Below, piece after piece: positions 47,089 to 54,770 of a stretch of DNA of 64,000 nt; position 1 is the stretch's first letter, and each line of letters starts with the position of its first letter. The notes beneath the pieces were generated by a model that saw nothing but the letters and a program-made list of their open reading frames with translations, ran no database searches and was not told where the DNA came from. The translations under genes were made by a program, and so were the position numbers. Where the stretch lies: NCBI GenBank assembly GCA_007859835.1, contig SJPJ01000001.1:3281922-3345921 (forward strand), read 5' to 3'. Source of the stretch: Novipirellula herctigrandis. Its GTDB lineage: Bacteria > Planctomycetota > Planctomycetia > Pirellulales > Pirellulaceae.

Positions 47089-48464
47089 GAGGACTCTTCG
47101 GTTCGCCACGAGAAGGGGAGTGTTACAACGCCACGCACGTTTTCATCGACCAATCGATCGTTCATCATGCCGGCAACGACTTCAAACCGAACCGCGCCGG
47201 GAAGGTGCAATGGACTTGGCAAGTTGTCGGCATTGACCAGGATGTTGACATAATAATCGCCCGGCACGAGCGGCAAAGATGCCACCTCACAGCATAGCTT
47301 CCTTGCGTTTGGCGACGACAATGCCGAAGCGGAATGTGCGAAACCATCAAAATCGGCGATCAACAAGTCATTGCGATCATAGATCGCTGCGATCGCTCGC
47401 GGGTGAGAAAGAGGTTCATTGAATTCAAGCTCGAGGCAAAACGGATCACCGGGAGAAAGCATGCTCCGGTTTTCCAGTGACAAAGACGATGAACTGGGAT
47501 CAGCCAATTCGGTTCGCTGCTTGGCGCCGCCCTGGCCCTTAAGACCCTGGCCCTTAAGACCCTGGCCCTTAAGACCCTGGCCCTTAAGACCCTGGCCCTT
47601 AAGACCCTGGCCCTCGAGATCCGCCTTTAGCGAGATGTGTTTCAGCCACGACGGGTATGCTTGTGATTGGACCGCCACTTCGTTCAGTTTCAAATATTGT
47701 TGAATCGCGGATGCCGGATCACTGTCGCCGACAACGTTTCCCTGATCCAGGACGACGCAGCGTTCACAAAGCGAACGAATCAAACCCAAGTTATGAGAAA
47801 CCACGATCACCGTCTTTTCATGACGAGCGACACTTTCCATCTTGTTGATGCATTTTCGTTGAAATTCAGAATCGCCAACTGCCAACACTTCGTCGACGAC
47901 CAAGACTTCGCAGTCGAGATGAGCGGCGACCGAAAATCCGAGCCGAACCATCATTCCGCTACTGTATCGCTTCACCGGTGTATCAAGGTACTTTGCGCAT
48001 CCCGAGAACTCGACAATCTCATCAAGCCTGTTTTTGGTTTCGTTGCGAGTCATCCCTAGAATCGCACCGTTGAGAAAAATGTTCTCGCGGCCTGTCAATT
48101 CAGGATGGAACCCCGTTCCGACTTCCAACAAACTTGCGATACGCCCGCGAGCTCGAATCGTGCCTTTGGTAGGTGCGGTCACTCGCGAAAGCAATTTCAA
48201 GAGCGTTGATTTCCCAGCACCGTTGCGACCAATGATCCCGAGAACTTCGCCTTGTTGGATATCGAAACTGATGTCATCCAACGCCCAAACCATCTTGCCA
48301 CCCGACTGTTCGCGATCATTCGGGACGCCTACTTTTGCAAACGGATCTGGCTTTCCCAAAATCCGAAACAGCCCTCGATGCAAATCTTGGGAAAGTGTTC
48401 CGGTGCCAATTTCACCCAGGCGGTAGAGCTTCGAAACGTTTTTAAATTCGACGGCGATCGTCAT
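47082..48464 (-). CDS. wzt: Polysaccharide ABC exporter ATPase (Wzt type) with C-terminal glycan-binding-like domain
   Basis: The start is ATG 48464 (MTIAVEFKNVSKLYRLGE), 2 bp after the permease stop. Walker A is GRNGAGKST (79-87), signature 'RYSSGMMVRLGF' and Walker B 'EVLVVDEVLAVGD', with 'VVSHNLGLIRSLCERCVVL' after it. This is the TagH/Wzt-type exporter ATPase. A C-terminal beta domain (about 330-460: 'FCLELEFNEPL', 'VPGDYYVNILVN') matches Wzt-C, which binds the modified non-reducing end of the O-antigen. Between them lie six GQGL-type pentapeptides (284-313). Together with the permease it flips finished polysaccharide across the inner membrane. Confidence 0.92.
   Translation of the reverse strand: MTIAVEFKNVSKLYRLGEIGTGTLSQDLHRGLFRILGKPDPFAKVGVPNDREQSGGKMVWALDDISFDIQQGEVLGIIGRNGAGKSTLLKLLSRVTAPTKGTIRARGRIASLLEVGTGFHPELTGRENIFLNGAILGMTRNETKNRLDEIVEFSGCAKYLDTPVKRYSSGMMVRLGFSVAAHLDCEVLVVDEVLAVGDSEFQRKCINKMESVARHEKTVIVVSHNLGLIRSLCERCVVLDQGNVVGDSDPASAIQQYLKLNEVAVQSQAYPSWLKHISLKADLEGQGLKGQGLKGQGLKGQGLKGQGLKGQGGAKQRTELADPSSSSLSLENRSMLSPGDPFCLELEFNEPLSHPRAIAAIYDRNDLLIADFDGFAHSASALSSPNARKLCCEVASLPLVPGDYYVNILVNADNLPSPLHLPGAVRFEVVAGMMNDRLVDENVRGVVTLPFSWRTEESSC
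47530..47619 (-). repeat. 15-bp in-frame tandem repeat in wzt (6 units)
   Basis: Six 15-bp units encode EGQGL, KGQGL x4 and KGQGG. The internal units are base-identical, implying recent expansion. They form the linker between the ATPase and the Wzt-C domain. Confidence 0.92.
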
Positions 48465-48466
48465 AC

Positions 48467-49390
48467 TTACACCGTATCCATAAAGGTGCGTTCGACGCGA
48501 TGGAAGATGAAAGCGGAAACCACCAACAACACGACTGAGAACAACACCGAATAACCAAGCATCCATGCGTCAAATTGACCAACGCCCAAAAACGCGTGGC
48601 GAGCAATCTCAAAAATGGGTGCCAAAGGGTTCCAGGCCAACATTTTGGCAAACCGACTTGGAATCTGGGACATCGGATAGATGACCGGCGTAGCGTACAT
48701 CAAAAGCTGGACGCCGAATTGAAGCAAGAAAACGAGATCTCGATACTTGGTTGTCATCGCCGAGAACAGCATCCCTAACCCCAGCCCAAGGCTTGCCATT
48801 AACAACAAAAGCACAGGAATCGAAAGCACAGCCCACGTCGCATGAACTTGCCCATCGGCGGCGTACCAGGCCCAAAAACAGAGAAACAAGCCAAACTGAA
48901 TGACAAACCGCAATAGGTTTGAAATCACAATCGATAGGGGAACAAGGATGCGAGGAAAGTACACCTTTCCAAATAGATTCGCGTTGTCACGAAAAACAGT
49001 CGCGGTTTTGTTAAAGCATTCCGAAAAATAGTTCCAAAAAGTGATGCCACAAAGATAGAACAAAACTTGCGGCGCACCCTCGGTCGATAATCCTGCGATT
49101 TGGCCAAAGACCAAAACGTAGATCAGCATCGTGAAAATGGGTTGGATCAAAAACCAAAGTGGGCCAAGGATGGTTTGTTTGTAGAACGAAACAATGTCGC
49201 GGTGCACAAACAACAAAAGAAGGTCACGATAACGCCAGATCTCGCGGATTTCGACGGCCGGAAAGGACGGCCGCGCGTCGATCACCAAATCCCAAGGGGC
49301 GTCGTCGGTAAGATCGCCCGTAGAAGCGGGGACCGAGGAAGTCAAGCCTTCAGGGGTCTCGGATGTTCGCTCCTGGGCAGCACCGGACAT
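48467..49390 (-). CDS. wzm: Polysaccharide ABC exporter permease (Wzm type)
   Basis: This ABC-2 family permease of about 307 residues has six predicted helices. 'EIWRYRDLLLLFVHRDIVSFYKQTILGPLWFLIQPIFTMLIYVLVFGQIAG' is the standard opening, and 'MYATPVIYPMSQIPSRFAKMLAWNPLAPIFEIARHAFLG' the conserved C-terminal segment. I took ATG 49390; a TTG at 49414 is also in frame, and neither has a good ribosome site. It is the first gene of the polysaccharide operon, 40 nt downstream of tRNA-Phe on the same strand. It forms the membrane channel with the Wzt ATPase. Confidence 0.92.
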   Translation of the reverse strand: MSGAAQERTSETPEGLTSSVPASTGDLTDDAPWDLVIDARPSFPAVEIREIWRYRDLLLLFVHRDIVSFYKQTILGPLWFLIQPIFTMLIYVLVFGQIAGLSTEGAPQVLFYLCGITFWNYFSECFNKTATVFRDNANLFGKVYFPRILVPLSIVISNLLRFVIQFGLFLCFWAWYAADGQVHATWAVLSIPVLLLLMASLGLGLGMLFSAMTTKYRDLVFLLQFGVQLLMYATPVIYPMSQIPSRFAKMLAWNPLAPIFEIARHAFLGVGQFDAWMLGYSVLFSVVLLVVSAFIFHRVERTFMDTV

Positions 49391-49430
49391 AGCTTGGTCT
49401 GAATCGCGAAGCAAGATCGTGATGTGGGAG

Positions 49431-49503
49431 TGGTCAGACGCGGGCTCGAACCGCGGACACCGGCCTTTTCAGGGCCGTGCTCTACCAACTGAGCTATCTG
49501 ACC
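49431..49503 (-). tRNA. tRNA-Phe (GAA anticodon)
   Basis: This 73-nt cloverleaf on the minus strand has acceptor GGTCAGA pairing with TCTGACC, discriminator A, D-loop AGCTCAGTTGGTAGAGC, anticodon loop CTGAAAA between CGGCC and GGCCG (anticodon GAA), and T-arm GCGGTTCGAGCCCGC. CCA is not encoded. It stands alone, with no sign of integration at its 3' end. Confidence 0.96.
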
Positions 49504-49664
49504 AAAATCGCAGTGATCCGTACAATTCCTCAGAAAAACACGAAAACTGCTTCGGTGTCGTAAGGTTAATATCTTCCCCACTTAGTTTGCAAGGGTATGA
49601 TGGGCGATAAATCCTGAAAGATGCGCCGCCTCTTTTCTCCCCTCGCTACTTAGACCGTCTATCC

Positions 49665-51371
49665 ATGTGTTTTGTTCGGATTTTCGTCAACCAAAAGACT
49701 GCTTTACTTGGTATCTCGATCCTCGCAGCCGTCTGGCTAACTCCAACGCCGAGCCAAGCGAAGATGGTAATGGAAGATCCTGCCGTCCAAGCGATGGTCG
49801 ATAAGGGGATCCGATACCTCGAGGCGCACCATCTAGACAAAATGAAATACCCATTTGAGGGGATTTCCGGTGGTGGCCATGGGGAACATGCGTTGATGGG
49901 CTATGCCCACATGAAAGTGATGCACGACCCAAACAACCCAGTCGTCCAGCAGGGGGTCAGATCATCCCAACGACTATTAGGCATGTTGTCCCAGACCGAC
50001 CCAGGAGGCCACTCCAGCAAGACGATCTATGCAGTCAGCGTCGCGGCCATGTTGTTGGCGGAAGTTGACCGGATTGCCTACCAAAGAGAACTCAAACGGG
50101 CCGCAGACTTTCTTAGCCGACGCCAATATCGCAACGGGGCGTACGGTTATTTCGCCGGGGAAGAAGGCGACATTTCACAGACTCAATATGCGATGCTCGC
50201 TCTTTGGACCCTCGATCGCGCCGGGATGATGATCGACTACCCAAGCGTTCCAAAGACGATCGCTTTTCTGGGGCGAGTTCAAGATCCCAGCGGAGGTTGG
50301 CCCTACTTGGCGCACGATCCCGGAGGTGCAGGAGGCCGAGTCAAGCAGGAACTTGTTTCAGTCTCGATGGCGGTCGCGGGCGGCAGTTCTCTGCTAATCG
50401 CCAGCGATATCCTGCGAACTTGGGGAGAAACCGGGGCAAAAGACTCACCCAACATCCCCGGGTTCCCAAAGGCGGTGAAGATATTCCGTGAAGATGTTGG
50501 CAACGAAAATGTCGTTCGCCCTCGTGTGCCTGGCGATCCAATTCTATCTGCGATCAAGGAATGTGACGGCTATTTGAAATCGAATTCTGCGATGCCTGAT
50601 AAGCTCGCTTCCGTCTATCCTTATTACCAACTTTACACACTGGAACGCTACGAAAGCTTCAAGGAGATCGCGTTACAGGTCAAACCGAACCCATCGCCAC
50701 TTTGGTTCAAAAGTGGCGTCGCGTATTTGCAGGCGAGGCAAGATGCAGACGGTGGTTGGAATAAAGACGCCTATACCACCATGAACGGAACTACCAGCAC
50801 TTCGTTTGCCCTCTTGTTCCTCATCCGAAGCACTCAAAAAGCAATTGCCGCTGCGAGTAGCGGCTCGTTGGCGGGGGGGCAAGGCTTGCCTAAGGATACG
50901 ACGGAAATTACGGTCGAAGGATCCGAAATCAAAGGAAAACCGGTTGCCGCCGAAATGACCAACTTGCTGAAGATCTTGGAGAAAGATGATGCGAACAACA
51001 TCGAAGGCAAATCGATTCCCGACAACTTGAAATTGGCGACCAATCCGAAAGAGCGTGCTGCTCAACTCGACCGGATGGAGCGTTTGGTTCGCGGCAGCCA
51101 ATCGTGGCAAGCTCGACGAGTCGCAGCAAGATTACTTGGGCAAAGCGACGAACTTCGTGTGGTGCCAACATTGATCTACGCTCTGAGCGATCCCGATCCG
51201 ATGGTGCCCATTTACGCTCGAGATGGATTGCGAATGATTGCCCGACGGTTCGAAGGGTTTGGGCTCAGTGATGACCCCGCCGAAGGTGAAACCGACCTTG
51301 CACAGAAACAATGGCGTGCTTGGTACCGAAAAATGAATCCCGGCTACGTTTTCCTCGATTACGATTTGTAA
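49665..51371 (+). CDS. Exported squalene-cyclase/prenyltransferase-like alpha-toroid repeat protein
   Basis: In this 568-residue protein, the signal peptide (ALLGISILAAVWLTPTPSQA) is followed by prenyltransferase/squalene-oxidase-type alpha-alpha repeats with QW-like 'DPSGGWPYLAHDPGG' and 'QARQDADGGWNKDAYTT'. The catalytic DxDD motif of true cyclases is not seen, so the fold is probably used for binding. The C-terminus (residues 470-540: 'LVRGSQSWQARRVAARLLGQSDELRVVPTLIYALSDPDPMV') reads as HEAT-like repeats. It opens the co-directional cluster with ExbB/ExbD genes, 66 bp upstream of the TonB-like gene. Probably a periplasmic structural or binding protein. Confidence 0.75.
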   Translation: MCFVRIFVNQKTALLGISILAAVWLTPTPSQAKMVMEDPAVQAMVDKGIRYLEAHHLDKMKYPFEGISGGGHGEHALMGYAHMKVMHDPNNPVVQQGVRSSQRLLGMLSQTDPGGHSSKTIYAVSVAAMLLAEVDRIAYQRELKRAADFLSRRQYRNGAYGYFAGEEGDISQTQYAMLALWTLDRAGMMIDYPSVPKTIAFLGRVQDPSGGWPYLAHDPGGAGGRVKQELVSVSMAVAGGSSLLIASDILRTWGETGAKDSPNIPGFPKAVKIFREDVGNENVVRPRVPGDPILSAIKECDGYLKSNSAMPDKLASVYPYYQLYTLERYESFKEIALQVKPNPSPLWFKSGVAYLQARQDADGGWNKDAYTTMNGTTSTSFALLFLIRSTQKAIAAASSGSLAGGQGLPKDTTEITVEGSEIKGKPVAAEMTNLLKILEKDDANNIEGKSIPDNLKLATNPKERAAQLDRMERLVRGSQSWQARRVAARLLGQSDELRVVPTLIYALSDPDPMVPIYARDGLRMIARRFEGFGLSDDPAEGETDLAQKQWRAWYRKMNPGYVFLDYDL

Positions 51372-51437
51372 TAGTATAGCTGCACATGTCACAGGAATTT
51401 GCTTTGAATTCCGCTACATTTTCCCAATAGGCCCTTG

Positions 51438-52352
51438 ATGTCCTCCGGCGTCCAAACTGAAACGAATCCCTCGGAGTCTCTCCAAGACCGCCGGGTTGAG
51501 CGACAGCAGGAACGCGAAAAATTGCGGACCAGCCGCTTTGATGTGGTGACAAGCCTCTTCATGGCGCTGATTCTGTTCATCGGCACGTTTGTCTTGATGC
51601 TGTTTCTGATTTGGCTCTTCACTCGTTTCGAATTCCCACCGAAACCAATCGCAGCGATTATCGAAAACGCCGCTGGACGAGGCGAAAATGCCGAAGGGAC
51701 CGAACGCGACTTCGAACCGCCTGGAGCCGAAGAGGTCCAGGAATTAATGGAACCAACGCTCGAAGAGACGATCGAAGCGGTCACCGATGCGGTCAGCACC
51801 GTCCCGATCGACGCCAATTTCGCTCCCAACCAAGGAAGCAGCAAAGGCGACAGCCGACCGCCGGGCCCAATGGGGGAAGGAGCCGACATCGTGCCGCGTG
51901 GGGAACGGTGGCAGCTAAAGTTCAGCGCCAAGAACCTCGAAGGTTACTCCGCGCAGTTGGACTTTTACAAAATTGAACTCGGGGCGATCGGCGGATCCAT
52001 CCAAGGGGTCGACGTGGCAAGCAATGTGTCAGGTAGCCCCAAGAAACGCCGAATCGTCGATACAGAGAATGAAAAGCGTCTGTACTTCATGTGGACTTCG
52101 GTCGGGCCGCTGATGCAATACGACCGCCAATTGCTCCAGAAAGCGTCGATCCCACTGCCGGGTCGGCAAATGCTGAAATTCATCCCTCAAAATTTAGAAA
52201 ACCAGCTCGCCAATATCGAATTAGAATATTCCAGATCCAAAGGCCACCCGTCGGTTACCGAGATTGCCAAGACGATCTTTGAAAGTAAGTCCCAAGGTAG
52301 TGGCTATGTGTTTGAGGTGGTCGACCAACGTTACCGGAAAGCCCGCAGATGA
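51438..52352 (+). CDS. Single-span membrane protein, TonB-like topology
   Basis: The start is taken at ATG 51438; a TTG at 51435 is in frame. A basic and glutamine-rich cytoplasmic stretch of about 35 residues precedes one membrane helix (36-62). An acidic/proline linker (ENAEGTERDFEPPGAEEVQELMEPT) and a periplasmic domain of about 150 residues ('RWQLKFSAKNLEGYSAQLDFYKIELGAIGG') follow. It lies 255 bp upstream of the ExbB/TolQ-type gene, the position of a TonB or TolA partner, but has no recognisable TonB C-terminal domain. Proposed as the force-transducing or adaptor subunit by topology and context only. Confidence 0.6.
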   Translation: MSSGVQTETNPSESLQDRRVERQQEREKLRTSRFDVVTSLFMALILFIGTFVLMLFLIWLFTRFEFPPKPIAAIIENAAGRGENAEGTERDFEPPGAEEVQELMEPTLEETIEAVTDAVSTVPIDANFAPNQGSSKGDSRPPGPMGEGADIVPRGERWQLKFSAKNLEGYSAQLDFYKIELGAIGGSIQGVDVASNVSGSPKKRRIVDTENEKRLYFMWTSVGPLMQYDRQLLQKASIPLPGRQMLKFIPQNLENQLANIELEYSRSKGHPSVTEIAKTIFESKSQGSGYVFEVVDQRYRKARR

Positions 52353-52546
52353 GCACACCAAGTCAAACGAACGGGCTGGATGATGCGGAGAGTGAGTTGA
52401 TCGCGTTGACTGCTACAAGCGAACCTGGCTTGGTGGTTTTCCCCGCAATTTGCGACCTGATGCCCGCGCCAAATCGGCGACCATCCGTTACGATATGGCT
52501 GGAATCGGCCATCCATCGGTGCCAAGCCACCATGTTCCCCTTTTAA
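52349..52546 (+). CDS. Possible 65-codon ORF (doubtful)
   Basis: An ATG overlaps the stop of the TonB-like gene (ATGA at 52349-52352), suggesting coupling. The product (MSTPSQTNGLDDAESELIAL...) has no recognisable feature and the second half is low in coding character. It fills most of the gap before the ExbB-type gene. It may be a real small subunit, or simply leader sequence. Confidence 0.3.
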   Translation: MSTPSQTNGLDDAESELIALTATSEPGLVVFPAICDLMPAPNRRPSVTIWLESAIHRCQATMFPF

Positions 52547-52607
52547 TTTGCGTTCCCCTTGTATTTTGCCCCCTTTTCTCTATCGGTTTTGAAAGACGAG
52601 AACCTCG

Positions 52608-53312
52608 ATGCTGCTCGCTGATATTTCTGTTTTCGACATCATATCCACTGCCACTTATGGTGCTTTGGCCGGCGTCGCGCTTTGGGGTTTGTACTGCATC
52701 GTGGTCGTTTGGACTCGGGTCAGTCAAAAACGATTCAAGAACGAAGATGAACAAGACGTCTTCATGGACGACATTGAACAAATGGTCACAACCGGCGATT
52801 TCGAAGGGGTTGCCGAATATTGTGAAGGGGACGCACGAGCGATCCCACAAATTGTTGAAATGTCGATCCACCATCGCGACTTGGGCTATAAACGAGCCCG
52901 TCAATTCGTCATGGACCGTTTTCAACGCGATGTGATGAGCGATTTGGAATACAGACTCTCTTGGGTCAGTACCGTGATCAAGGCCGCTCCGATGATCGGA
53001 TTGTTCGGAACGGTGTTCGGAATGATGGGTGCGTTCAATACCTTGGCCTCTTCCGCTTCGGTTAACCCCTCTGACTTGGCAGGTGACATTAACATTGCGT
53101 TGCGAACGACTGCGTGCGGTTTGGCGATTGCAATTCCGTTGATGATCTTGGTCGCAAACGTCAATATCAAGATCGCCAAAATGGAAGATTTGGTCGGTTC
53201 GGGTCTCGGCCGGTTCATGTCGGTCTATCGCGAAGCACTGTCGCGAACCCCGAATGGCTCGGCTGCCGCTAGCTCGGTTGATCCCAACTTGGCGATGCAA
53301 TCCCCAAAATAG
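52608..53312 (+). CDS. exbB: MotA/TolQ/ExbB-family proton channel subunit
   Basis: This 234-residue protein has three predicted helices: 'IISTATYGALAGVALWGLYCIVVVW', then a long cytoplasmic region (KRFKNEDEQDVFMDDIEQMV), then 'WVSTVIKAAPMIGLFGTVFGMMGAFNTLA' and 'ALRTTACGLAIAIPLMILVANVNI'. The last two are the ExbB/TolQ signature (GLFGTV-GM---F; AL-TT--GL--AIP). It forms the pentameric channel that with ExbD dimers couples proton flow to force across the periplasm. Two ExbD genes follow within 1.4 kb, so a complete motor is encoded here. Confidence 0.92.
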   Translation: MLLADISVFDIISTATYGALAGVALWGLYCIVVVWTRVSQKRFKNEDEQDVFMDDIEQMVTTGDFEGVAEYCEGDARAIPQIVEMSIHHRDLGYKRARQFVMDRFQRDVMSDLEYRLSWVSTVIKAAPMIGLFGTVFGMMGAFNTLASSASVNPSDLAGDINIALRTTACGLAIAIPLMILVANVNIKIAKMEDLVGSGLGRFMSVYREALSRTPNGSAAASSVDPNLAMQSPK

Positions 53313-53456
53313 GCAGCGTGTTTGAAAGGGGGACGGACGCTCCTCTTAGAAAACGCTTTCATTCGAAATAGCCGTAACAGAAACAGACGATTCAACAACA
53401 CATAGTCCGTCCAACAAGCGGCCCTTCCAACAAAGGGTCAGACCGCTTTTCAAATC

Positions 53457-53945
53457 ATGAGTAACGCTCAACTAGACGACTTGGGTCAAGACGACGATGC
53501 CATTTTGTTGCCGCGAAAGAAACGCGACGATGAAGAAATGGACATCACGCCGATGATCGACATCACATTTTTGCTTCTGATCTTCTTTGTCGTTGCCTCG
53601 AAAATGGACCCCACGCAAATCGGGACCATTCCTGAAGCCGACAACGGGTTGGCGATATCAGCAAAAGATTCGGCGGTGATCTTTATCAAACCCGGCGGGG
53701 AAGACGAAGCAATTGTGGAACGACTTGACCATCGAGAGTTCAGTAAAGATGAACAAACGCAAGCGTCTGAGATTATCGAATACGTCACAGCCGAACTCGA
53801 AAAGTCACAAGGTCGAAATAAGAACCATGTGATGATCATGGGCGATAAGGATGTTCCGGTCGGTCAAGTCACGCGAGTCCAGAAAATCATTGGCGATGCG
53901 TTTGACGATCTCGAACAAACTTACATTGCGGTCAAAGAGGATTAG
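53457..53945 (+). CDS. exbD: ExbD/TolR-family protein 1
   Basis: In this 162-residue protein, a charged cytoplasmic N-terminus (LLPRKKRDDEEMDITPMIDITFLLLIFFVVASKM) leads into one helix carrying the essential proton-relay Asp35, inside the invariant 'DITPMIDITFLLLIFF'. The periplasmic domain of about 110 residues ends 'VMIMGDKDVPVGQVTRVQKIIGDAFDDLEQTYIAV', the ExbD C-terminal fold. It lies 144 bp after the ExbB-type gene and 6 bp before the second ExbD, so it is co-translated with it. Confidence 0.92.
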   Translation: MSNAQLDDLGQDDDAILLPRKKRDDEEMDITPMIDITFLLLIFFVVASKMDPTQIGTIPEADNGLAISAKDSAVIFIKPGGEDEAIVERLDHREFSKDEQTQASEIIEYVTAELEKSQGRNKNHVMIMGDKDVPVGQVTRVQKIIGDAFDDLEQTYIAVKED

Positions 53946-53951
53946 CGCACG

Positions 53952-54704
53952 ATGGCGATTGAAGTTCAATGCATTCAGTGCGGCAGCACTCATCAAGTCA
54001 ACGATCGATTGGCCGGGCGAACGGTGCGCTGTCCCGAATGCGACACGGCCGTCCATGTTCCCGAAGTTGATCTCGTGAACCCGGCGGACGAGGTCGCCGC
54101 CGAAATTGTCGAAGTCGAAATCGTCGATGTTGAACCGGATAGCGAACCGATCGCAGCGATGCCAGTTGGCCACAACGAACACGCAGTGGGTCAACATGGC
54201 GCGGGCAAAGCCGACATCACGCCCGAACCGATCACTCCAGGGATCCTCGAAGATGAGGACAGCGATGCGATCCCGCGTCGCAAACCGCGTGAAGACGATG
54301 AACTCGACATGACGCCGATGGTCGATGTCACATTCTTGTTGCTGATCTTCTTTATGGTCACCGCCAGTTTCAGTCTTCAAAAATCGGTCGAAATGCCTCG
54401 GCAACAGAGCGACGCACAAAGCCACCAAACGATTGATGAGGATCAATTGGAAACCGTCGAAGTGCAAATCGACGATCGTGGATCGTTTCTGGTCATGGCA
54501 AAAGACTGGGAACGTGAAACACCGGGCAAGCAAAATCTAACCTTGGCTTTGAAGTCGGCCATGACCAACGCCAACGAAGGGATGAAATTGATCATCACCG
54601 TTCACGAAATGGCAAAACTTCAATACCTCGTCGATGCCATGGACTCCGGAACAATCGCTGGCTTTACCGAATTGCAGGTCACCCAAGTCGATGGATTCGA
54701 TTAA
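53952..54704 (+). CDS. exbD: ExbD/TolR-family protein 2 with N-terminal zinc ribbon
   Basis: In this 250-residue protein, residues 1-35 form a CxxC...CxxC zinc ribbon (Cys7, Cys10, Cys27, Cys30: 'CIQCGSTHQVNDRL' then 'CPEC'). An acidic low-complexity region (about 40-115) precedes 'DELDMTPMVDVTFLLLIFFMVTA', the ExbD helix with proton-relay Asp125. The periplasmic part ends in an ExbD-like fold. ExbD proteins normally have only about 20 cytoplasmic residues, so the ribbon and 90-residue tail are unusual and would lie in the cytoplasm. It probably forms a heterodimer with the first ExbD on the ExbB-type channel. Confidence 0.88.
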   Translation: MAIEVQCIQCGSTHQVNDRLAGRTVRCPECDTAVHVPEVDLVNPADEVAAEIVEVEIVDVEPDSEPIAAMPVGHNEHAVGQHGAGKADITPEPITPGILEDEDSDAIPRRKPREDDELDMTPMVDVTFLLLIFFMVTASFSLQKSVEMPRQQSDAQSHQTIDEDQLETVEVQIDDRGSFLVMAKDWERETPGKQNLTLALKSAMTNANEGMKLIITVHEMAKLQYLVDAMDSGTIAGFTELQVTQVDGFD

Positions 54705-54770
54705 CCCAGCGTTTCGCCCTTCTTGCTGCTCTTTTCATGCCTTATAAATCAATCGAAACCGTTAACGAAC

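Noticed and set aside
47419-47703. Plus-strand ORF made of PWPLR repeats
   Set aside because: Complement of the KGQGL repeat in wzt.
53805-54533. 242-codon minus-strand ORF opposite the ExbD genes
   Set aside because: It is a shadow of two ExbD genes with full signature motifs.
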